Source: Profundibacterium mesophilum KAUST100406-0324
GTDB lineage: Bacteria > Pseudomonadota > Alphaproteobacteria > Rhodobacterales > Rhodobacteraceae
Reading direction: 5' to 3'
Length of the DNA stretch: 61,369 nucleotides
Assembly: GCF_009835145.1 (NCBI RefSeq)
Contig: NZ_APKE01000037.1
Span: forward strand, 1 to 61,369
Shown here: one piece after another, positions 26,633-35,884 of the stretch
Layout of the letters: every line of letters starts with the position of its first letter
How positions within the stretch are numbered: position 1 is the first letter of the stretch
Translations under genes and position numbers: made by a program
The notes under the pieces: generated by a model
The model's database searches: none
What the model was told of the DNA's origin: nothing
What the model saw: the letters and a program-made list of their open reading frames with translations, nothing else

Positions 26633-28072
26633 ATGCAGATGCCACAGCCAGATCCCGCGATTATTCAGCGCAAGGCCGAGATCGTGGCGCGCCTGCAAAG
26701 GGTGCTCCCGCATGACGCGGTGATCCACGAGGAGCACGAGACGCGCGCCTATGAATGCGACGCGCTCACCGCCTATCGCTGCCCGCCGCTGGCCGCGGTC
26801 CTTCCAGCATCGACCGCCGAGGTCGCGGCGGTGCTCAAGGTCTGCCACGAGGAGGGGGTGCCGGTGGTGCCGCGCGGCTCTGGCACGTCGCTCGCCGGGG
26901 GTGCCTTGCCGACGGCCGATTGCGTGATCCTGGGCGTGGCGCGGCTGGCCGAGGTGATCGAGACCAACTATCCCGACCGCTACATCCGGGTGCAGACCGG
27001 GCGCACCAATCTCAGCGTCACCGGCGCGGTCGAGGAGGATGGCTGGTTCTACGCCCCGGACCCCTCGTCGCAGCTTGCCTGCGCGATCGCCGGCAATATC
27101 GGGATGAACTCGGGCGGGGCGCATTGCCTGAAATACGGGGTGACGACGAACAACCTGCTCGGCGTGACCATGGTGATGATGGATGGCACGGTGGTCGAGA
27201 TCGGCGGCGCGCATCTCGACGCGCCCGGCCTCGACCTGCTGGGGGTGATATGCGGCAGCGAGGGGCAGCTTGGGGTCGTGACCGAGGCGACGCTGCGTAT
27301 CCTGCCCAAGCCCGAGGGCGCGCGCCCCGTCCTGATGGGATTCGATAGCAACGAGGTGGCCGGTGAATGCGTCTCCGACATCATCAAGGCGGGCGTGCTT
27401 CCGGTGGCGATCGAGTTCATGGACCGCCCCTGCATTCGCGCCACCGAGGCCTTTGCCGGCGCGGGCTATCCCGATTGCGAGGCGCTGCTGATCGTCGAGG
27501 TCGAGGGCAGCCCGGCGGAGATCGACGAGCAGCTCGGCGTGATCATGCAGATCGCCCGCCGCCACGATCCGGTCGAGCTGCGCGAGAGCCAGTCGGCCGA
27601 GGAGAGCGCGCGGATCTGGCTCGGCCGCAAGTCGGCCTTCGGGGCGATGGGACAGATCAACGACTACATGTGCCTCGACGGGACGATCCCGGTGAACGAG
27701 TTGCCGCATGTACTGCGCCGGATCGGGGAGCTCTCCGAGCAATACGGGCTGGAGGTTGCGAACGTGTTCCACGCGGGGGACGGCAACATGCACCCGCTGA
27801 TCCTCTTCAACGCGAACGAAGAAGGGCAACTGGAGAAATGCGAGGCCTTCGGGGCCGACATCCTGCGTCTTTGCGTCGAGGTGGGCGGCTGTCTGACCGG
27901 CGAGCACGGGGTGGGGATCGAGAAGCGTGACCTGATGCTCGACCAGTTCGCGCCCGACGACCTGGAAGCGCAGCTGCGGGTGAAGGACGTGTTCGATCCG
28001 CGCTGGTTGCTCAATCCGGCGAAGGTCTTTCCCCTTGCCGTCACGCAGAACCGCAGGCAGGCGGCCGGCTGA
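26633..28072 (+). CDS. glcD: Glycolate oxidase subunit GlcD (FAD-linked)
   Basis: A 479-residue FAD subunit of the membrane-associated glycolate dehydrogenase, oxidising glycolate to glyoxylate. The PCMH-type FAD domain is visible with VVPRGSGTSLAGGALP (about 83-98) and IAGNIGMNSGGAHCLKYGVT. The C-terminal cap ends with VFHAGDGNMHPLI and GEHGVGIEKRDLM, the FAD-linked oxidase C-terminal motifs. It is the first gene of a three-gene operon in standard order D-E-F, separated from glcE by a copy of the dispersed repeat. Confidence 0.94.
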   Translation: MQMPQPDPAIIQRKAEIVARLQRVLPHDAVIHEEHETRAYECDALTAYRCPPLAAVLPASTAEVAAVLKVCHEEGVPVVPRGSGTSLAGGALPTADCVILGVARLAEVIETNYPDRYIRVQTGRTNLSVTGAVEEDGWFYAPDPSSQLACAIAGNIGMNSGGAHCLKYGVTTNNLLGVTMVMMDGTVVEIGGAHLDAPGLDLLGVICGSEGQLGVVTEATLRILPKPEGARPVLMGFDSNEVAGECVSDIIKAGVLPVAIEFMDRPCIRATEAFAGAGYPDCEALLIVEVEGSPAEIDEQLGVIMQIARRHDPVELRESQSAEESARIWLGRKSAFGAMGQINDYMCLDGTIPVNELPHVLRRIGELSEQYGLEVANVFHAGDGNMHPLILFNANEEGQLEKCEAFGADILRLCVEVGGCLTGEHGVGIEKRDLMLDQFAPDDLEAQLRVKDVFDPRWLLNPAKVFPLAVTQNRRQAAG

Positions 28073-28118
28073 CCGCACGTCCATCGCGGCGGGCGGCATG
28101 CCCGCGCCGGGCCGGATC

Positions 28119-28175
28119 GGGGGCCTTGCCCCCGGCCATTCGGCCTCCCCCAAGGTATTTGATCGAAGATGAAGG
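28119..28175 (+). repeat. Dispersed Rhodobacterales-type repeat, copy C
   Basis: A hairpin (GGGGGC-ctt-GCCCCC) is followed by the core GGTATTT-gat-CGAAGATGAAGG at 28154-28175. The end of the core, GAAGGAG, is the Shine-Dalgarno sequence of glcE, six bases from its ATG. The repeat thus sits inside an operon in the same orientation as the genes. Confidence 0.8.
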
Positions 28176-28183
28176 AGCGGGCG

Positions 28184-29326
28184 ATGCTGACCCCGAGAGA
28201 CGAGGCCGAACTGAGCGAGGCGATCGCGGGCGCGTCCGGCGCGCTGCGGATCACCGGCGGGGGCACGCGGCCCTCGGGCCGGACGCGCGGCGAGGTTCTG
28301 TCGACCGGGCACCTGTCCGGGATCAGGCTTTACGAGCCGGGCGCTCTCACGATCGTGGCGGGTGCCGGAACGCCGGTGACGGAGGTCGAGGAGGCGCTCG
28401 CCGCGCAAAATCAGCGTCTGCCCTTCGAGCCGATCGATCACCGGAGACTTCTGGAGCAGGAGGGGGTGCCGACGATCGGCGGGATGGTCGCGGTCAACGC
28501 CTCCGGCCCGCGCCGCATCCAGGCCGGTGCTTGCCGGGACAGCCTGATCGGGGTGCGTTTCGTGGACGGGGCCGGCACGGTCATCAAGAATGGTGGCCGC
28601 GTCATGAAGAACGTCACCGGTTATGACCTCGTGAAGCTGCTGGCCGGCTCCTGGGGCACGCTGGGGGTGATGAGCGAGCTGTCCTTCAAGGTTCTTCCCG
28701 GCATCGCCGCGACGGCGACGCTGCGTCTCGGGGGGCTCGCGGCGGAAGGGGCGGTCGCGGCGATGTCGGCGGCGCTGGGCTCGCCCTACGAGGTGTCCGG
28801 TGCGGCCTACCTGCCGGATGAGGGCGATGTGATCCTGCGGATCGAGGGGTTCGAGGCTTCGGTCGCTTACCGCGCAGAGCGCCTTTCGGGGCTTCTGGAG
28901 CGGTTCGGCGCGGCTCGGACCCTCACCGATCGCGCCGAGGAGGCGAGCCGCTGGCGCGCGGTGCGCGATGCCGCCGCCTGTGCCCCGTCCGAAGGCGGAG
29001 CGGGCGATGTCTGGCGTATCTCCGTGCGCCCCTCCGACGGGCCGCAGGTGGCCGAGCGTCTGGGATCGCGGATGCGGTTGGTGGACTGGGGGGGCGGCCT
29101 GATCTGGGCCGTGGTCCCCGAAGGCCAGCCGCTGCGCCGCGAGCTTGCCGGGATCGCCGGCCATGCAACCTTGCTGCGCGCGGCGCCGGAGACCCATGCC
29201 GCGCTTGGCATGTTCCACCCCGAACCCGAGGCTCTCGCCGCGGTGTCGCGCGGCCTGCGCGCCCGCTTCGATCCGCGCGGCATCCTCAATCCCGGACTGA
29301 TGGACGGGGCTTCGGCCGCCGCCTGA
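28184..29326 (+). CDS. glcE: Glycolate oxidase subunit GlcE
   Basis: A 380-residue FAD-binding subunit, paralogous to GlcD but with a reduced C-terminal domain. LRITGGGTRPSGR and GGMVAVNASGPRRIQAG mark the PCMH FAD domain; GRVMKNVTGYDLVKLLAGSWG is characteristic of GlcE. The C-terminus FDPRGILNPGLM is the usual ending. The ATG at MLTPRDEAE is chosen over an ATG 15 bases earlier because that one lies inside the repeat and GGAG is correctly spaced only for the later one. Works in a complex with GlcD and GlcF. Confidence 0.93.
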   Translation: MLTPRDEAELSEAIAGASGALRITGGGTRPSGRTRGEVLSTGHLSGIRLYEPGALTIVAGAGTPVTEVEEALAAQNQRLPFEPIDHRRLLEQEGVPTIGGMVAVNASGPRRIQAGACRDSLIGVRFVDGAGTVIKNGGRVMKNVTGYDLVKLLAGSWGTLGVMSELSFKVLPGIAATATLRLGGLAAEGAVAAMSAALGSPYEVSGAAYLPDEGDVILRIEGFEASVAYRAERLSGLLERFGAARTLTDRAEEASRWRAVRDAAACAPSEGGAGDVWRISVRPSDGPQVAERLGSRMRLVDWGGGLIWAVVPEGQPLRRELAGIAGHATLLRAAPETHAALGMFHPEPEALAAVSRGLRARFDPRGILNPGLMDGASAAA

Positions 29327-29340
29327 AAGGACCATATTCC

Positions 29341-30747
29341 ATGCAGACGAATTTCACCCCGGAGCAGCTTGCCGATCCCTCCACCGCGCGCAGCAACGAG
29401 ATCCTGCGGGCCTGCGTGCATTGCGGCTTCTGCACGGCGACCTGTCCGACATACCAGGTGCTGGGCGACGAGCTCGACAGCCCCCGCGGACGCATATACC
29501 TGATCAAGGACATGCTCGAGAAAGACCGCCCCGCGGACGAGAAAACGGTCAAGCATATCGACCGCTGCCTCTCCTGCCTCGCCTGCATGACGACATGCCC
29601 CTCCGGCGTGCATTACATGCATCTTGTCGATCACGCCCGTGCCCATATCGAGAAAACCTACAAACGGCCCTTCATGGACCGGGCGCTGCGCTGGACGCTG
29701 GCGCGCATCCTGCCCTATCCGGGGCGGTTCCGCCTTGCGCTGCTGGGCGCCAAGATCGGCCGGCCCTTTGCCTTCCTGATGCCCGATGCGCGGCTCAAGG
29801 CGATGCTTCAGATGGCACCCAAGAGGGTGCCGCCGGTCAGCCGCAACGACGATCCGCAGGTCTTTCCCGCCGAGGGGAAGAGGGTGATGCGGGTGGCGCT
29901 GCTGACAGGCTGCGCGCAGAAGGCGCTCAACACCGACATCAACGACGCGACGATCCGCCTGCTGACGCGGCTCGGGGCAGAGGTGGTGGTGGCGCGCGGC
30001 ATGGGGTGCTGCGGCGCATTGGTGCATCACATGGGCAAGGAGGACGAGAGCCACGATTTCGCCGCCGACAACATCCGCGCCTGGATGGACGAGAAGCGCG
30101 GTGCCGGACTCGATCACGTGGTGATCAACACCTCCGGCTGCGGCACCACGGTGAAGGATTACGGGCACATGATGCGGCAGACGGCGCTGGCCGAAGATGC
30201 CGCGGCGATCAGCGCGATGACGCTCGACGTGAGCGAGTTGCTCGAGAAGCTGCTGCCGGGCGCTGATCCGATCGGCGGGCTGGACCGCGCCGCGGAGGAT
30301 ATCGCCGGCACCGATCATCGGCCCGGCTTCGCCGCCGAGGGCCGCCCCGACGGGCCCGGTCCGCTGCGCGTTGCCTATCACTCGGCCTGCTCGCTGCAAC
30401 ACGGCCAGAAGGTGCGCACCGCGCCCAAGGCACTTTTGAAACGTGCGGGTTTCGAGGTGGTCGAGCCGGCCGATCCGCATCTGTGCTGCGGCTCGGCGGG
30501 GACCTACAACCTGATGCAGCCGGAGATCAGCGCCAGGCTCAAGGACCGCAAGGTGCGCACGCTGGAGGCCAAGTCTCCCGACATCATCGCCGCCGGCAAT
30601 ATCGGCTGCATGATGCAGATCGGATCGGGCACCGGGGTTCCCGTCGTGCACACGGTCGAGTTGCTCGACTGGATCACGGGCGGGCCGAAGCCGCCGGCCA
30701 TGAGCCGGGCCGCCGATGCCGCCCCCGAAGTGCCGCGTCTTCGCTGA
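29341..30747 (+). CDS. glcF: Glycolate oxidase iron-sulfur subunit GlcF
   Basis: A 468-residue electron transfer subunit with two 4Fe-4S clusters: C25, C28, C31 and C35 (CVHCGFCTATCP) and C76, C79, C82 and C86 (CLSCLACMTTCP). Two CCG domains follow, with MGCCGALVHHMGK and HLCCGSAGTYN, likely to contact the membrane quinone side. Length is slightly above the E. coli protein because of an insert around 310-340 rich in Asp and Pro. It is 14 bases downstream of glcE, completing the glycolate operon. Confidence 0.94.
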   Translation: MQTNFTPEQLADPSTARSNEILRACVHCGFCTATCPTYQVLGDELDSPRGRIYLIKDMLEKDRPADEKTVKHIDRCLSCLACMTTCPSGVHYMHLVDHARAHIEKTYKRPFMDRALRWTLARILPYPGRFRLALLGAKIGRPFAFLMPDARLKAMLQMAPKRVPPVSRNDDPQVFPAEGKRVMRVALLTGCAQKALNTDINDATIRLLTRLGAEVVVARGMGCCGALVHHMGKEDESHDFAADNIRAWMDEKRGAGLDHVVINTSGCGTTVKDYGHMMRQTALAEDAAAISAMTLDVSELLEKLLPGADPIGGLDRAAEDIAGTDHRPGFAAEGRPDGPGPLRVAYHSACSLQHGQKVRTAPKALLKRAGFEVVEPADPHLCCGSAGTYNLMQPEISARLKDRKVRTLEAKSPDIIAAGNIGCMMQIGSGTGVPVVHTVELLDWITGGPKPPAMSRAADAAPEVPRLR

Positions 30748-30819
30748 CGCGGCGCCGCAATCCTGCCCCGCAGCGCGGTTAGGACCGTCTTTACATGTTC
30801 CCGCAGGGAAGGCGGTGCG

Positions 30820-31668
30820 ATGATTTTCCGGATGTCGCGTATCGGGCGGGTCCTCGGGGCGGCGGGGGCGGCGATGCTGCTGCTGGGCGCCTGGCCGGGC
30901 GGGCTCGCCGCGCAGGAACCCACGCGCCTGCGCAGCCTTTCGACCGCCGATGACAGCCGCGGCTGGGCGGCGGTGGGGCGGCTCGATTTTGCCAATGGAA
31001 GCTTCTGCACCGGCACGCTCATCGCGCCCGATCTGGTGCTGACGGCGGCCCATTGCCTCTTCGACATCCGCAGCGGCCGGCGGCAGCCCGATGCCGGGAT
31101 CGAGTTCGCGGCCAACCTGCGCGACGGGCATGCGGCGGCCTATCGGGGCGTGCGCCGCTCGGTCGTCCACCCCGCCTATGCGCGCGCGGATGCGGGGATG
31201 GCGCGGGTGTCGAGCGACCTCGCGCTGGTCGAGCTCGACCGGCCGATCCGGGGCGTCGATCTCGCGCCTTTCCGGGTCGGTGCCCTGCCGGAGGGCGGCG
31301 CCCTGGTCTCGGTGCTTTCCTACGCCCATGACCGCCCGGCGCAGCCCGCGCTGCAGGAGCGGTGCAACGTGCTCTCGCGCCGATCGGGCGCGCTGGTCCT
31401 GTCCTGCGATGTCGATTATGGCGCCTCGGGCGCGCCGATCTTCGCCCTGCGCGGCAGCGAGTTGCAGGTCGTCTCGATCATCTCGGCCAAGGCGCTGCAG
31501 GACGGGCGCAAGGTCGCGCTGGGCACCGACCTGGAGGTGCCGCTCTCGGCGATGCTGGCGATGCTGTCGGGCGAGGATGGCGTTTTCCACCGCCGCGCCG
31601 CGCCGCCGGAACGGGGCGGCGCGAAGGCCGCGCGCGCGATCACGGGAGCGAAATTTTTGCGCCCCTGA
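30820..31668 (+). CDS. Secreted trypsin-like serine protease
   Basis: A 282-residue chymotrypsin-fold protease (S1 family). The first 30 residues form a signal peptide (basic start, hydrophobic AAGAAMLLLGAW, cleavage near LAAQ). The triad is complete: H78 in VLTAAHC, D133 in SSDLALVELD and S203 in GASGAPI. CNVLS and LSCDVDYGAS could supply a disulfide. The C-terminal tail (RRAAPPERGGAKAARAI) is basic and probably disordered. An alternative start is the Met at codon 5. Substrate unknown; it stands alone between glcF and the Hsp20 gene. Confidence 0.88.
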   Translation: MIFRMSRIGRVLGAAGAAMLLLGAWPGGLAAQEPTRLRSLSTADDSRGWAAVGRLDFANGSFCTGTLIAPDLVLTAAHCLFDIRSGRRQPDAGIEFAANLRDGHAAAYRGVRRSVVHPAYARADAGMARVSSDLALVELDRPIRGVDLAPFRVGALPEGGALVSVLSYAHDRPAQPALQERCNVLSRRSGALVLSCDVDYGASGAPIFALRGSELQVVSIISAKALQDGRKVALGTDLEVPLSAMLAMLSGEDGVFHRRAAPPERGGAKAARAITGAKFLRP

Positions 31669-31672
31669 GGGT

Positions 31673-31701
31673 CTTGAACGGCCTTGGCCATCTTCTTATC
31701 T
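31673..31701 (+). promoter_or_regulatory. Possible RpoH heat-shock promoter of hsp20
   Basis: CTTGAAC at 31673-31679 and CTTATCT at 31695-31701 with a 15-base gap resemble the -35 and -10 of alphaproteobacterial sigma-32 promoters (CTTG... and CYTATNT, from memory). They lie about 100 bases before the hsp20 gene, which fits a heat-shock regulated chaperone. A GGAGG ribosome binding site is 7 bases before the ATG. Confidence 0.45.
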
Positions 31702-31802
31702 CAGCGTCACCGGACGCCGCCGAGCGGGTTCGGGATACCACCTCGTCCGTTCCGCGATGGAAGGACGAAACAGTTTAGTTGTCGCTCAATGGAGGATGAC
31801 CC

Positions 31803-32276
31803 ATGCGAAGCTTTGATCTTGCCCCCCTTTACCGCGCCACCGTCGGTTTCGATCAGGTTGCGAACCTGATGGACCGTGTCCTGTCGGACAATGTCGCGGC
31901 CCAGACCTATCCGCCCTACAACATCGAACGCACCGAGGACGATGCCTGGAGCATCGAGATCGCGGTCGCCGGTTTCACCGAGGACGACCTTTCGATCGAG
32001 CAGCGCGAGAATGCCCTGATCGTCTCCGGCCGCAAGCCCGAGGAGACCGCTCAGCGCACCTACCTTCATCGCGGCATCGCGACCCGCGCCTTCGAGCGCC
32101 GGTTCCATCTCGCCGATCACGTGAAGGTCACCGCGGCGGCCCATGCCAACGGCATGCTGCGCATCGATCTCGTGCGCGAGGTTCCCGAGGCCCTCAAGCC
32201 GCGCCAGATCGAGATCTCGCGCAACACCGCGATCGAGGGCAAGAAGGTCAAGACTGCCGAGACGCAGGACGCCTGA
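31803..32276 (+). CDS. Small heat shock protein, Hsp20/IbpA family
   Basis: A 157-residue alpha-crystallin domain chaperone that holds unfolding proteins. The N-terminus MRSFDLAPLYRATVGFDQV is typical of the IbpA group. YPPYNIERTEDDAWSIEIAVAGF begins the crystallin domain, HRGIATRAFERRFHLADHV is the conserved central strand pair, and GMLRIDLVREVPEA ends it. The C-terminal IEIS/IE motif (RQIEISRNT) stands where the I-x-I/V oligomerisation anchor is expected. It likely belongs to the RpoH regulon. Confidence 0.94.
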   Translation: MRSFDLAPLYRATVGFDQVANLMDRVLSDNVAAQTYPPYNIERTEDDAWSIEIAVAGFTEDDLSIEQRENALIVSGRKPEETAQRTYLHRGIATRAFERRFHLADHVKVTAAAHANGMLRIDLVREVPEALKPRQIEISRNTAIEGKKVKTAETQDA

Positions 32277-32357
32277 GCCCGGATGGGCCGCAGCCGGCCT
32301 TCCCGAAGACCGGTCTTGCGACGGCTGACCCTTCGACAATCGGCCCCTTGAAAGCTG

Positions 32358-32382
32358 GCTTGCCGCGCGCATCGCGGCAGGC
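32358..32382 (+). terminator. Hairpin between hsp20 and gabD
   Basis: Arms GCTTGCCGCG and CGCGGCAGGC pair over 10 positions with one G-T wobble around a 5-base loop, followed by CTTTC on the plus strand. It lies in the 140-base gap between two convergent genes, so it may end either transcript. The T-run is weak. Confidence 0.45.
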
Positions 32383-32416
32383 CTTTCGCATGGGGCACGC
32401 GGCCCCGCAGCTTCGC

Positions 32417-33895
32417 TCAGACCGAGAGGCAGATATATTTCATCTCGGTATATTCCTCGATGCCGTACTTGCTGCCCTCGCGGCCGAGACCCGATTGCTT
32501 GACGCCGCCGAACGGGGCGACCTCGGTCGAGATGAGGCCGGTATTCACGCCGACGATGCCGTATTCCAGCCCTTCGCTGACCCGCGTCACGCGGCTCATG
32601 TCGCGGGCATAGAAATAGGCGGCGAGGCCGAAGATCGTGTCATTGCCCAGCGCGATGCCCTCTTCCTCGGTCTCGAACTTGAAGAGCGGCGCGAGGGGGC
32701 CGAAGGTCTCCTCATGCGCGACCTTCATGTCCTGCGTCACGCCTGTCATTATCGTCGGCTCGAAGAAGGTGCCGCCCAGCTCGTGACGCTTGCCGCCCTG
32801 CACGATCTCGGCGCCCTTCTCGCGGGCATCCTTGATATGGTCCTCGACCTTGCCGACGGCGTCCTCGTCGATGAGGGGTCCGAAATCCACGCCCTGCTCG
32901 AGCCCGTCGCCGACCGTCTTCTTGGCGAGGGCCGCGGCGAGCTTCTCGGCGAAGGCATCATAGACACCCGACTGCACGTAGATGCGGTTGGCGCAGACGC
33001 AGGTCTGCCCGGCATTGCGGAACTTGCAGACCATGGCCCCCTCGACGGCCGCGTCGAGATCGGCGTCGTCGAAGACGAGGAAGGGCGCGTTGCCGCCGAG
33101 CTCCATCGAGCACTTCATCACCTGGTCGGCCGATTGCTTGAGCAGGATGCGTCCCACCTCGGTCGAGCCGGTGAAGCTCAGCTTGCGCACGATCGGGTTC
33201 TCGCAGAATTCCTTGCCGACCTCGGAGCTCGAGGAGGAGGGAAGCACCGAGAAGATCCCCTTCGGCAGGCCGGCACGATCGGCAAGCACCCCGAGTGCCA
33301 GCGCCGAGAGCGGGGTGAGCGTGGGCGGGCGCACCACGAAGGCGCATCCCGCGGCAAGCGCCGGGCCGGCCTTGCGGGTGATCATCGCGTTGGGGAAGTT
33401 CCACGGCGTGATCGCGGCGGCCACCCCGATCGGCTGACGGATCACGTGGATGCGCTTGTCGGCCGCATGGCCGGGGATGATGTCGCCATAGACGCGCTTG
33501 GCCTCCTCGGCGAACCATTCGATGAAGCTGGCGCCATAGGTGATCTCGCCCTTGGCCTCGGCCACGGGCTTGCCCTGCTCGGCGGTGAGAATGGCCGCAA
33601 GATCGTCCGCGTTCTCGATCATCAGGTCGAACCAGCGGCGCAGGACGGCCGCCCGTTCCTTGGCCGGACGCGCGGCCCAGTCCTTCTGCGCCTTCTGGGC
33701 AAGTTCGATCGCCTCGGCGATCTGCGGACGCCCGAGGTCGGCGACATTGGCGATCACGTCGCCGCGTGCGGGGTTGCGCACTTCGAATGTCTTGCCGTCT
33801 TTTGCATCCGTCCAGGTTCCGCCGAGATAGGCGCGTTCGACGAGCAGTTCGGGATCCTTGAGCAAGTCCGTCAGGTTGGTGGTCTGGTCGAGCAT
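32417..33895 (-). CDS. gabD: NAD(P)-dependent succinate-semialdehyde dehydrogenase
   Basis: A 492-residue aldehyde dehydrogenase converting succinate semialdehyde to succinate in GABA and related degradation. The catalytic set is present: N167 (PWNFPNA), E265 (MELGGNAPF) and C299 (GQTCVCANR), the last with the CxC pair typical of GabD redox control. At the cofactor-binding position usually written KPA the sequence has RPP (R189), and the loop before the glycine motif is SSSSSEVG. Those changes could alter NAD/NADP preference. No GABA aminotransferase gene is adjacent. Confidence 0.9.
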   Translation of the reverse strand: MLDQTTNLTDLLKDPELLVERAYLGGTWTDAKDGKTFEVRNPARGDVIANVADLGRPQIAEAIELAQKAQKDWAARPAKERAAVLRRWFDLMIENADDLAAILTAEQGKPVAEAKGEITYGASFIEWFAEEAKRVYGDIIPGHAADKRIHVIRQPIGVAAAITPWNFPNAMITRKAGPALAAGCAFVVRPPTLTPLSALALGVLADRAGLPKGIFSVLPSSSSSEVGKEFCENPIVRKLSFTGSTEVGRILLKQSADQVMKCSMELGGNAPFLVFDDADLDAAVEGAMVCKFRNAGQTCVCANRIYVQSGVYDAFAEKLAAALAKKTVGDGLEQGVDFGPLIDEDAVGKVEDHIKDAREKGAEIVQGGKRHELGGTFFEPTIMTGVTQDMKVAHEETFGPLAPLFKFETEEEGIALGNDTIFGLAAYFYARDMSRVTRVSEGLEYGIVGVNTGLISTEVAPFGGVKQSGLGREGSKYGIEEYTEMKYICLSV

Positions 33896-33986
33896 CTTGA
33901 CCTCGTGCTTGGGGCTGTTTCAGGGTGCGCCGGAATCCGGCGCGGCTTTGCCGGTCCGATCATGCCCGACCCTGGAAGGCTCCGCC

Positions 33987-34796
33987 ATGACGAACGACAT
34001 TGCTTACGCCAATCGCGATTTCATCCCGGCGGCGGATGACTACGTTCCGGGCTGGGAACGGGCGGCGGCCGCGTTCCGGCATGCGGCACGGGATCGCGGC
34101 GCGTTGCGGACGCGGCGCTACGGCCCCGCCGAGCGGCAGGAGACCGACCTCTTCATGCCGCAAGGCCAGCCGCTCGGCTGCGCCGTATTCGTACATGGCG
34201 GGTATTGGCGCGCCTTCGACAAATCGCTCTGGTCGCATCTGGCGGCGGGACCGTTGGCGCGGGGCTGGGCGGTGGCCATGCCGTCCTACACGCTGGCGCC
34301 CCATGCGCGTATCGGGCAGATCGGGGCCGAGATCGCCGATGCGATCACCGATGTGGCAGAGGCGGTGGAAGGGCCGATCGCGTTATGCGGACATTCGGCG
34401 GGCGGGCAGCTCGTGGCGCGCATGCTGTGCGATCCGCCGCTGCTGGCGCCCCGGATCGCCGCACGCATCCTGAGCTGCGTGCCGATCTCCCCGATCGGCG
34501 ACCTCGTGCCGCTCATGGACACCGCGATGAACGCCGATCTGCGCATCGATGCGGAAGAGGCGGCGGCGCAGAGCCCGGCGCGGCTCGCGCTTGGCGCCGC
34601 CGGCATTCGCATCACCGTCTGGGTCGGCGCCGAGGAGCGGCCGGCCTTCCTCGACCAGGCCGCCGGGCTTTCGCAAGCCTGGGCGGGGGCGGAGGCAGGT
34701 CTCAGAATCGATCCCGGGCGCCATCATTTCGATGTCATGGACGGGCTCGAAAACGCGGGAAGTCCCCTTGTGGAAGCGCTTCTGGGCGGGCTCTAG
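33987..34796 (+). CDS. Alpha/beta hydrolase, kynurenine formamidase-like
   Basis: A 269-residue cytosolic alpha/beta hydrolase. HGGYW at 70-74 is the oxyanion motif of kynurenine formamidases and related esterases, and GHSAGG (S137) is the nucleophile elbow. A histidine in GRHHFDVMDGL near residue 250 and an upstream Asp/Glu complete a likely triad. An upstream in-frame start was rejected as it would overlap the divergent gabD promoter region without homology. N-formylkynurenine is a possible substrate, but no tryptophan dioxygenase or kynureninase is nearby, so the assignment is structural only. Confidence 0.78.
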   Translation: MTNDIAYANRDFIPAADDYVPGWERAAAAFRHAARDRGALRTRRYGPAERQETDLFMPQGQPLGCAVFVHGGYWRAFDKSLWSHLAAGPLARGWAVAMPSYTLAPHARIGQIGAEIADAITDVAEAVEGPIALCGHSAGGQLVARMLCDPPLLAPRIAARILSCVPISPIGDLVPLMDTAMNADLRIDAEEAAAQSPARLALGAAGIRITVWVGAEERPAFLDQAAGLSQAWAGAEAGLRIDPGRHHFDVMDGLENAGSPLVEALLGGL

Positions 34797-35821
34797 CCGT
34801 AAAGATCGCACCAGCAGGGCCGGTCGTCACCCGGTGCCGGCCGGGCCGCGTAAACCGCGCGCGCAATCGCCCGTGCCAGCGCCACGCCCGCCCCGTGGCC
34901 GAGCCAGAGGCGCCCGGCGGCATCGGGAATGCCGGCGCCGGCGGTCGAGACGCCGAAGACAAGATCGCCGTCGAAAGGAGTGTGGCTGGGCAGAAGCGCG
35001 CGCGCCATTCCGTCCTGCGCGGCCATGGCCATGCGCTGCGTCTCGGCCTGGTCCAGCGCGAGGTCGGTCGCGACGATCGCCAGCGTGGTCTGCGCGCCGG
35101 GCATGAGCTTCGTTGCGGGAAGGACGGGCGCCGCGCGATCTTCCACTCCGCGCCCGCCGAACTCGTCGCCCTGCTCGAACGGGGCGGCCCAGAAACGCCC
35201 GGAGCCCGGCGCGCAGGCGCAGCCCACGGGGTTCACCGCGACGAGCGCCGCGACCGTGCCGCCCCCCGGCAAGGTGCACGAGGCGCTGCCGATCCCGCCC
35301 TTGAGCCGCGCGGTGCGGGCCCCGGTCCCCGCACCGTGACTGCCCAATGCGATCGGCGCCGAGGTTCGCGGCGCATCGAGCGCCGCATCCAGGGCGGTCC
35401 GTCCCAGCGCGGTATGCGGTGTTTCACCGCCGCAAGAAGCGCCCCCCGCTCCCAGGTCGAAGAGCACGGCCGCCGGGACGATCGGCACCCGGTATCCGCC
35501 GGCGAGAAAGCCGCGGCCGCGCTCGGCAAGCGCGGATGCCGCCCCCGTGGCCGCCGCGAGCCCGAAGGCCGAGCCGCCGGACAGCACCAGCGCATCGACC
35601 CGGCGCACCAGCCCTCCGGGCGTCAGAAGATCCGTCTCACGCGTGCCGGGAGCGCCGCCCATCACGTGTACCGCGGCGGTGAAGGGCGCGTCCGCGGTCA
35701 GTACCGTCACCCCGGTCTTGAGCCGATCGTCCTGGGCCTGGCCGACCCGCAGGCCGGCGATGTCGGTCATGTCGTTGCGCGGGCCGGGACGCAGGGCAGG
35801 GCCGGGCGACGGCGCGTTCAT
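34793..35821 (-). CDS. P1 family (DmpA/NylC-like) peptidase
   Basis: A 342-residue N-terminal nucleophile-type hydrolase of the DmpA/BapA/NylC group, which cleaves itself into two chains and acts as an aminopeptidase or amidase. The region DIAGLRVGQAQDDRLKTGVTVL starts the fold; LSGGSAFGLAAATG and GTGARTARLKGGIGSAS are family motifs. T189 in GGGTVAALVAVNPVG stands where the autoprocessing nucleophile is expected. MNAPSPG is chosen as start; an upstream ATG adds Pro/Gly residues. Its stop overlaps the end of the convergent hydrolase by a few bases. Confidence 0.85.
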   Translation of the reverse strand: MNAPSPGPALRPGPRNDMTDIAGLRVGQAQDDRLKTGVTVLTADAPFTAAVHVMGGAPGTRETDLLTPGGLVRRVDALVLSGGSAFGLAAATGAASALAERGRGFLAGGYRVPIVPAAVLFDLGAGGASCGGETPHTALGRTALDAALDAPRTSAPIALGSHGAGTGARTARLKGGIGSASCTLPGGGTVAALVAVNPVGCACAPGSGRFWAAPFEQGDEFGGRGVEDRAAPVLPATKLMPGAQTTLAIVATDLALDQAETQRMAMAAQDGMARALLPSHTPFDGDLVFGVSTAGAGIPDAAGRLWLGHGAGVALARAIARAVYAARPAPGDDRPCWCDLYG

Positions 35822-35884
35822 CCGTCCGCCTCCCACCGGCATCGGGGCAGGGCGCGGCAAGGCGGGCGATGCCCGATCACGGGC

